Assembly: GCF_012275535.1 (NCBI RefSeq)
Contig: NZ_JAAVTK010000008.1
Location: 206,207 to 270,206 of the forward strand
Direction of reading: 5' to 3'
Length of the DNA: 64,000 nt
Source: Hymenobacter artigasi
GTDB taxonomy: Bacteria; Bacteroidota; Bacteroidia; Cytophagales; Hymenobacteraceae
Positions 1 to 8,208 of the stretch are shown here, in pieces (position 1 is the stretch's first letter; the number at the start of each line of letters is the position of its first letter). A model generated the notes under the pieces. That model saw nothing but the letters and a program-made list of their open reading frames with translations. It searched no databases and was not told the origin of the DNA. Both the position numbers and the translations under genes were made by a program.

Positions 1-42
1 GACGTTCAATTAGATTGACGTTCTACTGATGATAATGCGCAA

Positions 43-996
43 CTACTCGGCAAACTGATTTTCCAGCACGGCCGGGCCGGGGGCAATAGCCGCACCCGAC
101 TCGCCCAGATGCTCGGTGATGCGCCGGGCAATGTGGTGTCCGGTGAAGCCCTCGTACTCCAGCACCGCGCTCAGGCGGCCGGGGCGGTACCAGCGCTCCT
201 CCAGCGCCAGCGGCAGCACGCGGGCGGTGAGCTGGTGGCGCAGCAGCACTTCGGCCAGAATGGAAAAGAGGCCACCGGTCACGAAATGGTCCTCCACCGT
301 TACCAGGAGGCCGCCGCGCCGTGCCACGGCCAGCAGGGCAGCCTCGTCAATGGGCTTGAGGCTGCGCAGGTTAATCAGGCCCACGGACCTGCCCTGCTGC
401 ATCAGCAGCTCGCGGGCCACCAGCGTCTGCTCGAAGAGCATGCCGTAGGTGAGGATAGTGATGTCGGTTCCTTCGGCCACGATTTCGGCCTTGCCCATCT
501 CGAAAGGGGCGTGCTCGTAGGTGGCGGGGCGGGTGTTGATGCGCACGTAAGCCGGGCTGGGCGAGGCCCAGATAGCGGGCAGCATGGCGAGCATGTCCTG
601 CTCATCGGCGGGGGCAAAAACCGTCATGCCGGGGATGCCGCGCATTAAGCTCACGTCTTCAATGGCCTGGTGGGTGGGGCCGTTGCCGTCGGAGAGGAAG
701 CCGGGCACGAAACCGCTCAGCTTGACGGGCAGCTGGCCGATGCCCACGTCGGTGCGGATGAACTCGAAGGCCCGCAGCGTGAGGAAGGTGGCCAGCGCGT
801 GCAGAATTGGCACGCGGCCGCGCAGGGCCAGGCCGGCCGCCGCGCCAATCAGGGTTTGCTCGGTGATGCCCGTATCGATGAAGCGCGGGCCAAGCACGGC
901 CGGCAGGTTGCGGATGAGGGCGCGGTTTTCGGCGGTCATCACCACGATGCGCTCATCGGCGAGGGCGGTTTCTTTTATGAGGTCTTCGTAAATCAC
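43..996 (-). CDS. Transketolase, C-terminal subunit
   Basis: 317-residue protein matching the pyrimidine-binding and C-terminal domains of transketolase or 1-deoxyxylulose-5-phosphate synthase. The motif TGITEQ near residue 43 carries the conserved TPP-activating Glu, followed by the glycine/alanine-rich helix IGAAAGLAL. APADEQDML near residue 129 is typical of the pyrimidine domain. The C-terminal domain has the expected VTVEDH segment. It is half the length of a complete transketolase; the N-terminal half is the next gene upstream (1061-1918), so the two are expected to form one split enzyme moving two-carbon ketol units with thiamine diphosphate. Both lie downstream of an SpsF-like sugar nucleotidyltransferase, which suggests a role in making a special surface sugar rather than in the pentose phosphate pathway. 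That role is inference. Confidence 0.88.
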   Translation of the reverse strand: MIYEDLIKETALADERIVVMTAENRALIRNLPAVLGPRFIDTGITEQTLIGAAAGLALRGRVPILHALATFLTLRAFEFIRTDVGIGQLPVKLSGFVPGFLSDGNGPTHQAIEDVSLMRGIPGMTVFAPADEQDMLAMLPAIWASPSPAYVRINTRPATYEHAPFEMGKAEIVAEGTDITILTYGMLFEQTLVARELLMQQGRSVGLINLRSLKPIDEAALLAVARRGGLLVTVEDHFVTGGLFSILAEVLLRHQLTARVLPLALEERWYRPGRLSAVLEYEGFTGHHIARRITEHLGESGAAIAPGPAVLENQFAE

Positions 997-1060
997 TGAT
1001 TTTTAGAATTTAAGCGGATTTCACGGATTTTGTAGTCGATTGCGCTTGGCCCGAGGGGGG

Positions 1061-1918
1061 CTAGCGCACCGTTAGGGTTTCGCTTGTGAGCGTGGTAGCT
1101 TCTTGGCTGTGCAACTCTTTAAGCAGCTCCGTCACTTCCTCCGAGGAGAAGTTGCAGAACCAGCGGTCGGCCCGGGCTTCAATGCTGGGCAGGCCGCGCC
1201 CGCGCACCGTGTCGCAGATGATGACTGAGGGCTTGGTTTCGGAGAAGGGGAGGGCAGCAAATGCTTCTTCCATCTGCGCGAAATCGTGTCCGTCAATCCG
1301 GCGCACTTCGCAGCCGAAGGCTTCAAACTTGGGGGCCAGCGGCTCCAGCGGAATCAGGTCTTCGGTAGCCACATTCGCCTGGAAGTGGTTGCGGTCGACG
1401 ACCAAGGTCAGGTTGTTGACCTTGTGGGCGCTGGCCACCAGCAGGCTTTCCCACACGGTGCCCTCGTTCAGCTCGCCATCGCCGGTGATAACGATAACCT
1501 TGTTGGTCTGGCCGCGCATGCGACAGTCCATGGCCACGCCCAGCGCCACGCTGGGCAAGTGGCCCAGCGAGCCCGAGTGGAATTCCACGCCCGGCACGTT
1601 CCGGTTGGGGTGCCAGTAGATGTGGTCGTCGGTGCTCAGGTGCTGGTCGAGGCGGGCTTTGTCGAGGAAGCCGAGCTCCACGAAAGTGCCGTAGAGGGCG
1701 GGCACATCGTGGCCCTTGCTCAGGAACAGGTAGTCGCGGGTGGGGTCGGTGAGGTTATCAGGCCGCACGTTCAGGCAGTCGGCGTAGAGGTACACCAGCA
1801 GGTCGGCGCAGCTCAGCGAGGCACCGGTGAAGCAGCCGCCATCGGTGCTCAGGCGCACGATGTGCTCGCGCACGCGCAGGGCCAGGGCTTCTAGTTTCTG
1901 TTGTTTTTCGGGAGTCAT
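1061..1918 (-). CDS. Transketolase, N-terminal subunit
   Basis: 285-residue protein with the TPP-binding domain of transketolase. GDGELNEGTVWE (around residues 147-158) followed by the VDRNHFQ segment is the classical metal/diphosphate-binding motif. SKGHDVPALYG near residue 75 is the conserved SKGH region. The start at 1918 (MTPEKQQKL) is chosen because upstream in-frame codons translate an intergenic inverted repeat (1928-2002) and have no family similarity. The partner C-terminal subunit follows after 64 bases. This split form is common in Bacteroidota and in surface-polysaccharide loci; the substrate cannot be told from sequence. Confidence 0.88.
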   Translation of the reverse strand: MTPEKQQKLEALALRVREHIVRLSTDGGCFTGASLSCADLLVYLYADCLNVRPDNLTDPTRDYLFLSKGHDVPALYGTFVELGFLDKARLDQHLSTDDHIYWHPNRNVPGVEFHSGSLGHLPSVALGVAMDCRMRGQTNKVIVITGDGELNEGTVWESLLVASAHKVNNLTLVVDRNHFQANVATEDLIPLEPLAPKFEAFGCEVRRIDGHDFAQMEEAFAALPFSETKPSVIICDTVRGRGLPSIEARADRWFCNFSSEEVTELLKELHSQEATTLTSETLTVR

Positions 1919-1927
1919 GAGGGGTTT

Positions 1928-2001
1928 GTGCTTGGTTGCTGGTGCTTGGTGCCTGGTTCTCAGCGTTTGAAAGCCAAGCACCAGGCACCAAACACCAGGC
2001 A

Positions 2002-2002
<1 letters not shown>
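1928..2002. repeat. Intergenic inverted repeat (CCAGGCACC type)
   Basis: About 75 bases fill the gap between two genes. The left arm is built of GTGCTTGG and GTGCCTGG words, the right arm of their complements CCAAGCACC and CCAGGCACC, so the transcript can fold into a long hairpin. The last bases overlap the TAG stop of the upstream cytidylyltransferase gene. The words also recur in tandem within each arm. Only this copy was seen in the window. Confidence 0.75.
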
Positions 2003-2808
<806 letters not shown>

Positions 2809-2924
2809 AGGCAGCAAAGTCAGCTAACGGGTAGTCGCCCCTTCAACGTGAATACGCTAAAAAGTCAGGTAAAATCAGCCGGAAATCGGGTAGCGGCCTG
2901 AGGCTTAACAACTAAAAAAATGAA

Positions 2925-4001
2925 TTAATGAACGGCCAATGAACCATTGGCGGCCGGTGGTGCGGCAAAGGCCTCGGCATCGAGCTGCCGCAAAAAGGCC
3001 GGCCCGCTGCCCTCGAAGTGGCTAAAACCCCGGCAAATGGCCGCGATGCGTCGGGCCGAGGTACCGCCGTTCTGCCAGGGCAACTTGCGGCGCAGGTCGT
3101 CCACGTCGAAGTAGGAGTGCACGGGCTTGCCCAGGGCCAGGCCCACGTACACGACAGTCGAATACTGAGTAATGAGCTCCACGCAGTTGGCAATCATATG
3201 GTCGGTGTTGCCTTCCGTGAAAATCATTGTGCCGGCCGGGGCATTGGCGTTGATTTCGTCCACGGCGCGGGGCAGCTCCTCGTTGGGGTGCAGCTTGAAG
3301 GCCAGCGGCCGGCCGGCCGCAATGCGAACGCACTCGCGGATGAATTTGGGGCGGTTTTCGGGCGTGAAGGTTTCGCGCAGGTCGGAGGTGGCCGCCAGCA
3401 CGTAGCCGTAGTGCGGGAAGTCGTTGTGCCGCACCTGGTCGATGTGGTCGAAATTGGGAATGCCCGTCACGATGAGCTTTTCGGCATCCACGCCCACCCG
3501 CTCGAAGTGCTGCTGATAGCCCACCGACGCCACGCAGTAGATGTCGCAACAGTTGTTCATGCCATTCAGGGCCGTGCCAATGGCCAGGATGGGGTAGCGG
3601 GTGAGGCGCTTCACCAGCCGTGCCCAGCGGTTGAGCGGGTCGGTCATGCCTTCCTGCACGAAAATGGTTTTGGTGCGGCGCATCAGCGGCCAGGGCACCA
3701 CCACATCGGAGCAGCACACGATGAGGTCGTAGCTGTTGCCGTACACCCGCGCCTCGAAGTCGTTACGCAATTTGTGCTCCGCCAGGTACTTATCGGCCTT
3801 GGCCTTTATTTTCCCGGTGACGATGGTTTTGTCCAGCCCGCCGCTCCAGAGTAGGAATTTGTAGAAGGGGCGCTGCCAGCCATCATAGTAAAGCTGGCTG
3901 AAGTAGGGCTCAAACTCGTCGGCCAGCAGTTGCGCAATCTGGTGCATCTGCGTGGTCTGGTTGGGCGAGCCGATGAGAAAAAGAACCTTTTTTCGGGACA
4001 T
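2925..4001 (-). CDS. Putative surface-glycan transferase (GT-B / glycerophosphotransferase-like)
   Basis: 358-residue cytoplasmic protein. The start MSRKKVLFLIGSPNQ gives a Rossmann-like first strand and matches the usual N-terminus of this kind of protein; 32 codons of open frame upstream are ignored because they look non-coding. The C-terminal half contains KLHPNEE near residue 238 and ELITQYSTVVYVGLALGKP near residue 277, resembling the HPxE and ST..yvGlalgkP motifs of CDP-glycerol glycerophosphotransferase and capsule-synthesis GT-B enzymes. I do not recognise a named family. Head of the leftward sugar cluster. Alternative: a UDP-GlcNAc 2-epimerase-like enzyme. Confidence 0.55.
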   Translation of the reverse strand: MSRKKVLFLIGSPNQTTQMHQIAQLLADEFEPYFSQLYYDGWQRPFYKFLLWSGGLDKTIVTGKIKAKADKYLAEHKLRNDFEARVYGNSYDLIVCCSDVVVPWPLMRRTKTIFVQEGMTDPLNRWARLVKRLTRYPILAIGTALNGMNNCCDIYCVASVGYQQHFERVGVDAEKLIVTGIPNFDHIDQVRHNDFPHYGYVLAATSDLRETFTPENRPKFIRECVRIAAGRPLAFKLHPNEELPRAVDEINANAPAGTMIFTEGNTDHMIANCVELITQYSTVVYVGLALGKPVHSYFDVDDLRRKLPWQNGGTSARRIAAICRGFSHFEGSGPAFLRQLDAEAFAAPPAANGSLAVH

Positions 4002-4404
4002 GCAGGACGAAAAATTGAGGCAACCGAACTGCCGGCGGGCTGCCCCACGGCAGGGCCGGCATACTGCCAAGGTACTGTATGAGGGGCGAAATACCACCCC
4101 CGCCCACCGGTTGCGCTACTGCAGCCGGTGCCAGATGGCGACGGTTGGCCCTGGCGCATTTCACCACGCCCGGCCCCGGCCAAAAACGCCCGGCCCGGCC
4201 GCCACAAGGGCACCGCGTACGCAGCTTCAACTAAATCAATCCCAACGGTTTTTCAATGGTCGACCTTAACCAGACCCGTGCCGAAAGTGGCCTCCGTACC
4301 AAATTAATCAAGAATTCAAAAGTGCCGTACGCAGCTAAAACGATTCTATATTTAGGGGCATTTATGCCCTGAATAACTTACGCCACTACCTACTTACCTC
4401 TACC
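4002..4404. other. Divergent intergenic region
   Basis: 403 bases between divergent genes with no supported gene. An 11-base word CGTACGCAGCT occurs exactly twice, 110 bases apart (4216-4226 and 4326-4336); a close relative lies upstream of dinB near 10676. TATATTTA at 4347-4354 resembles the Bacteroidota -7 promoter element TAnnTTTG for the rightward gene. Promoter and regulatory roles are inference. Confidence 0.3.
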
Positions 4405-4830
4405 ATGATTCTGAGCTCCCTTCCCGATGCCGATGGCAGTCGGTGCACCCTCTCGCAAGAGCCCGGCGGCTGGCTGCGGGCTACCTGGCGCGGTTTCGTC
4501 GACATGCAGGAAGCCCTGCGCGGGGCCGATAACTACCTGCACACCCTGCAAGGGCTTCGCAACCCCTGCCTGCTCAACGACAACGTGGCGCTGATGGGGC
4601 CGTGGTTCGACTCCATTGAGTGGCTGGAGCGCGTGTGGGTGCCGCAAGCCACCGCCATGGGCCTGCGCTACGTAGCCCATGTAGTGCAGGCCGACTCGCT
4701 GTCCGATATTCTCACCGTGCATTTCGACCACGGGGCGGCCGGCCCGCTGGAGCTTCAGATTTTTCAGGACGTGGCCGAGGCCGAAGCCTGGCTGCGCGCC
4801 TGCCAGCAGGAGCGGCACGCCCGGGTGTAA
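4405..4830 (+). CDS. STAS/SpoIIAA-like hypothetical protein
   Basis: 141-residue soluble protein without signal peptide or membrane segment. It opens with a beta-rich half (GGWLRATWRGFVDMQEA) and has an acidic amphipathic C-terminus (DVAEAEAWLRACQQE). The pattern, length and the phrase LLNDNV...GPWFDSIEWLERVWVPQA resemble small STAS/SEC14-like proteins common in Hymenobacter-type genomes, which may bind a ligand or a partner kinase. No catalytic motif is visible. It converges on the OmpA-family gene with only 27 bases between the stops. Function unknown. Confidence 0.6.
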   Translation: MILSSLPDADGSRCTLSQEPGGWLRATWRGFVDMQEALRGADNYLHTLQGLRNPCLLNDNVALMGPWFDSIEWLERVWVPQATAMGLRYVAHVVQADSLSDILTVHFDHGAAGPLELQIFQDVAEAEAWLRACQQERHARV

Positions 4831-4857
4831 GCCCCTGCCGGCAGGGCCGAACGGGGC

Positions 4858-6348
4858 CTACTTGCGCAGCACCCGAATGCTGACGCGCCGGTTCAGGGCG
4901 CGGTTGGCGGGGGTGTTGTTGGGCCGCACGAAGTATTTGGGGCCGTAGCCTTTGGCTTGCAGGCGGTCGGCGCTCACGCCCATGCTGGCCAGCGTGAGCA
5001 TGGCCGCGCGGGCGCGGTCTTCGCTGAGCTGGTAGTTCACCAGGGCCTCGCCGGTGCTGTCGGTATAGCCGCCTATTTTCACCACAGACTGCGGAAACGT
5101 GGTGAGAATGCTGGCAATGTTGCCCAGCTGCAGCGCCGACTCGGGCGTGAGCTGGGCCTTGCCGGTTTCGAAGTTGATGCGGTCAAGATTAATCCAGCCC
5201 TTGGTCCGGTTCACCGAATCGACCTGGAAGGCGGGCGACGAAAGGAAGGTGTAAAGCCGGTTTTCGGTCGAGTTAGCCCCCACTTTCTGGGTGGTGCCGT
5301 CGGCCAGCGTCAGCACAATGGGCCGGCCGGTGTCGTAGATGTAGGTGTCCCGGTCTTGGTCGTAGCGGCCGTTGGGCTCGTTGCCGATGGCCGCCGGGCG
5401 GGCCGTGGCCAGCCGGTAGGCCCCACTGGCTGGGGCGCGGCTGGGCAGGGACTCCACGAGCCGGCTCCCCAGGGCGGGCGCGGGCGGGGCTGCCATGGCG
5501 GCGGCTTCGGGGGCCGGGCCGGGGGCCTCGGCCGGGGCCGTTTCGGGGAGGGGAATATTGGCTGCCGTAGCTGCGGCGGGGGCCGATTCCGGGTCTGTTT
5601 CTGCCACCAGGCTGGTTGTCGCCACCAGCGGCTGGTCCTGGCGCGGGGTGCTGTGACCAAAGAAGTAGCCCAGGCACACGGCCAGCAGCAGCAGCCCGCC
5701 CCACTGCCAGTACGGCGAGATGGCCCAGCCGTCGGCGGTTTCCGGGCTTGGCTCGGCCCAGGCGGCGGGGGTGGGGGCCAGCTGCACAGGTTGTACGGGC
5801 TGGTAGCGCAGGCCCAGCTCAGAGGGCAGGGGCGGCACGAGGCCAGGTTCTGAAGCTGGCAGCATGGCCGTGGCAATGGCCGCTTTCTCGGCGTGGAGCC
5901 AGTAAACGAAGTCGGTGGGCGACAGGCTTTTTTCGGTGGCGGCGTGGCCCAGCACGCCCAGCACGGCCGTGGCGGCTATTTGCAGGAGCGTGTCGCTGGC
6001 CGATGGCCGGATGGCTGCCCCGGCGGCAATGCGGCTCACGGTGCTGCGATAGGCGCCGTCCAGCAGGTCGAGGAGCAGGTTCACGCCCCGCTCGTAGCGG
6101 GCGGCCTGGTGCAGGTCGGCCAGCGGCTGGAGCACCTGGGCCGAGTCGGCTTCGCGCACCAGCTCCAGCAGGCCCTCGGGCGTGAGGCCGTGCCCCACCC
6201 GGCCCGACAACTCGTTCAGCACCAGGGGCACCGCCTGGCGTAGCGCATCCTCAACGCTGGGCGCGGCTTCATCGAGCCGGGTACCGAGGCGGGCAATGGT
6301 TTCGCGGGTGAAGCAGTAGCTAACTGATTCGTTTACAGTATTTTTCAT
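4858..6348 (-). CDS. OmpA-family protein with N-terminal DUF937-like domain
   Basis: 496 residues in three parts. Residues 1-170 form an alpha-helical region with repeated Ala/Leu-rich helices, resembling DUF937-type domains. One membrane helix lies near residues 222-240 (LLLLAVCLGYFFGHS), followed by a Pro/Ala-rich linker. The C-terminus, from about residue 385, is an OmpA C-terminal peptidoglycan-binding domain: INFETGKAQLTPES, GGYTDSTGE, LSEDRARAAM and NRALNRRVSIRV are the usual landmarks. It should be anchored in the inner membrane with the OmpA domain in the periplasm, gripping the cell wall. The cytoplasmic-side helical domain is unusual for this family. Confidence 0.75.
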   Translation of the reverse strand: MKNTVNESVSYCFTRETIARLGTRLDEAAPSVEDALRQAVPLVLNELSGRVGHGLTPEGLLELVREADSAQVLQPLADLHQAARYERGVNLLLDLLDGAYRSTVSRIAAGAAIRPSASDTLLQIAATAVLGVLGHAATEKSLSPTDFVYWLHAEKAAIATAMLPASEPGLVPPLPSELGLRYQPVQPVQLAPTPAAWAEPSPETADGWAISPYWQWGGLLLLAVCLGYFFGHSTPRQDQPLVATTSLVAETDPESAPAAATAANIPLPETAPAEAPGPAPEAAAMAAPPAPALGSRLVESLPSRAPASGAYRLATARPAAIGNEPNGRYDQDRDTYIYDTGRPIVLTLADGTTQKVGANSTENRLYTFLSSPAFQVDSVNRTKGWINLDRINFETGKAQLTPESALQLGNIASILTTFPQSVVKIGGYTDSTGEALVNYQLSEDRARAAMLTLASMGVSADRLQAKGYGPKYFVRPNNTPANRALNRRVSIRVLRK

Positions 6349-6585
6349 AATGCGATAATTATTAGAAAATATTTGTTAAAACCGTGCCTGACCCCGCTGC
6401 CCCGCCGCACTCCACCGCGCCCGCACACGCGGCTCTAAAGCGTGTTGATTATCAATCTTGTGCAACTATTTCGCGGCTAAACAAAAATAACAAAATTTAT
6501 TCATAATAAACATTATAAATATTAATTATAATAATACATTTAATTCGAAGCTGCTGCCCGCCGGGAAGCTACTTTTGGGGTTGCC

Positions 6586-7230
6586 ATGAACGACCCGGAA
6601 ATTCGCGCCCTGCTCTACCCGCTGCTGGCGGGCGGCGTCCGCATCGATGAGCTGCCCACGGGCACCACCCGCGCCGATGTGGTACACATCACCGAGCACT
6701 TTATGCACGGCTACGAGGTGAAGGGCGACGGCGACACCCTGCAACGGGTGGCCAACCAGCTGCGCTGCTACGGCGAGGTCTACGATTTCGTCACCTTCAT
6801 CGTCACGGCAAAGCACCTGCCCAAGCTGCTGCCGCTGCTGCCCGCGTGGGTGGGCGTGCTGGTAGCTTCGGCCGAGGGACTGCACCCGCACCGCGCCGCC
6901 GGCTACAACGCCACCGTGGAGCGCGCGCCGCTGGCCAGGCTCCTGCTATTGGAAGAAGTGAAGCAGTTTTTACTGGCGCGGGGCCTCACGGGCGTGAGCA
7001 CGCTGCGGAGCCGCGAAGTGAGCAATTTCCTGCGCACCACGCAGCTGGTGCCGCTTTCCAGCCTGGCGCAGTACGTGCGCGAGCGCCTCATTGCCCGCCT
7101 GCCCGAACGCCTGCTGATGCGGGCCGAGCGCAAGGCCGAGCGCGAGCGCCTGCCACCCCGCCGCAAAAAAGTCCGGCCCAAGGCCAAAAAGAAGAAGCCG
7201 GCCGGGCGCAAAAAAGCCCGTGCCGCCTAG
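6586..7230 (+). CDS. sce7726-type PD-(D/E)XK nuclease-like protein
   Basis: 214 residues. The first 100 fit the small sce7726 family: TGTTRADVVHI supplies Asp31, and HGYEVKGDGDTL supplies Glu44 and Lys46 (ExK), the metal-binding core of the PD-(D/E)XK fold. LQRVANQLRCYGEVYDFVT follows as in the family. The last 35 residues are a run of Lys, Arg and Pro (RKKVRPKAKKKK and similar), a probable nucleic-acid-binding tail. It stands alone between an AT-rich divergent region (6480-6545) and a convergent hydrolase gene. A DNA-repair or defence role is possible, but the target is unknown. Confidence 0.68.
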   Translation: MNDPEIRALLYPLLAGGVRIDELPTGTTRADVVHITEHFMHGYEVKGDGDTLQRVANQLRCYGEVYDFVTFIVTAKHLPKLLPLLPAWVGVLVASAEGLHPHRAAGYNATVERAPLARLLLLEEVKQFLLARGLTGVSTLRSREVSNFLRTTQLVPLSSLAQYVRERLIARLPERLLMRAERKAERERLPPRRKKVRPKAKKKKPAGRKKARAA

Positions 7231-7258
7231 CCGCTGAGAGCGGCCGGGCGGCACGGGC
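7210..7258 (-). terminator. Rho-independent terminator for the SGNH hydrolase gene
   Basis: On the minus strand GCCCGTGCCGCC and its complement GGCGGCACGGGC form a 12-base stem (7216-7227 with 7247-7258), followed by six T (7210-7215). The hairpin begins 20 bases after the stop at 7278 and lies inside the 3' end of the opposing sce7726-type gene, whose Lys codons supply the A-run. Confidence 0.7.
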
Positions 7259-7277
7259 ACAGGGGTGGCTAAAGCGG

Positions 7278-8069
7278 CTATTTCTGCTTTAAGGCACTGG
7301 CCACGGCTTGGTTGAGCAGGGGCTCCATCACGCGGTAGCCGGCCAGGTTGGGGTGCACCCCGTCTTCGCCGTAGGCTTTTTTCAGGCCGTTCTGGTCGTC
7401 TTTCAGGGCCGTGTGAAGGTCGTAGTATAGGAGGTGGCGCTGGCCGGCGTAGGCTTTAATTTGCTGGTTGAGGGCCAGGATTTTGGGGGCTGGCTCCAGG
7501 CCCTTGCGCCACCAGAAGTCCGAAGCCGGTGCCACCGCGCCCAGCACCACCCGTATGCCGTGGGCCTGGGCCAGCTCGGTCATCGTCATGATGTTGTTCA
7601 TCGTGGTTTGCGGGTTGTAGGGGCCGTTGTTTTCGGCCACATCGTTGGTGCCCACCAATAGGACGACCACGGCCGGATGCAGGTCAATTACATCGGCCCG
7701 GAAGCGCACCACCGTCTGGCCCGTGGCCTGGCCGCTGATGCCCCGGCCCACATAGTCGTACTTTTTACCCTTGAAAAAGGCCGAATCCTGCTTCACCCAG
7801 CCCTCGGTGATGGAGTTGCCGATGATGACCACGCGGGGCCGGCCGGGCGTGGGGGCGGGCAGGCGCTGGTTGGCGGCGGCGTAGCGCTGGAGGTTGGGCC
7901 AGTCGTTGTGCAGCAGGTACTCCTGGCGCTGGTGGTAGGCTTCGTCGGCCGCTTTTTTGGTGGCGGCCGCGTCGGCGAGCTGCTGGGCGTGGGCGGGCGC
8001 GGCGGCGGCTAGTGCGGCCGCAAGCAGGAGGGCGGCGGGAAGGAATTTGGGGAAAATCGGGATAAGCAT
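7278..8069 (-). CDS. Secreted SGNH/GDSL hydrolase (PAF-acetylhydrolase-like)
   Basis: 263 residues with a signal peptide (LLLAAALAAAAPAHA, cleavage near residue 28). SGNH blocks are visible in order: GNSITEG with the nucleophile Ser, GRGISGQ with the block II Gly, GTND with the block III Asn, and DGVHPN with the catalytic Asp/His pair near the C-terminus. The family removes acyl groups from lipids or from sugars; in Bacteroidota such exported members often act in polysaccharide or cell-wall deacetylation. The start at 8069 places the signal peptide correctly; 15 upstream codons run into an inverted repeat. Next to a GH30 glycosidase, which fits glycan breakdown. Confidence 0.88.
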   Translation of the reverse strand: MLIPIFPKFLPAALLLAAALAAAAPAHAQQLADAAATKKAADEAYHQRQEYLLHNDWPNLQRYAAANQRLPAPTPGRPRVVIIGNSITEGWVKQDSAFFKGKKYDYVGRGISGQATGQTVVRFRADVIDLHPAVVVLLVGTNDVAENNGPYNPQTTMNNIMTMTELAQAHGIRVVLGAVAPASDFWWRKGLEPAPKILALNQQIKAYAGQRHLLYYDLHTALKDDQNGLKKAYGEDGVHPNLAGYRVMEPLLNQAVASALKQK

Positions 8070-8089
8070 GGAACGGGAATAGTTCAGAA

Positions 8090-8177
8090 CGTCATGCAGA
8101 GCGCAGCGAAGCATCTTTACCGCAATAGTAAATAATTAGTATCGAGGTAAAGATGCTTCGCTGCACTCTGCATGACG
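8090..8177. repeat. REP-like inverted repeat, GTCATGC family, copy 1
   Basis: Two 32-base arms (8090-8121 and 8146-8177) beginning CGTCATGCAGAGCGCAGCG pair with 31 of 32 matches around an AT-rich 24-base loop. Related copies lie at 40583-40669 and 44989-45051. The element fills most of the gap between two leftward genes. Confidence 0.9.
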
Positions 8178-8208
8178 GGCTTTCGGATTGATGTCCTAAA
8201 TTGATGTT

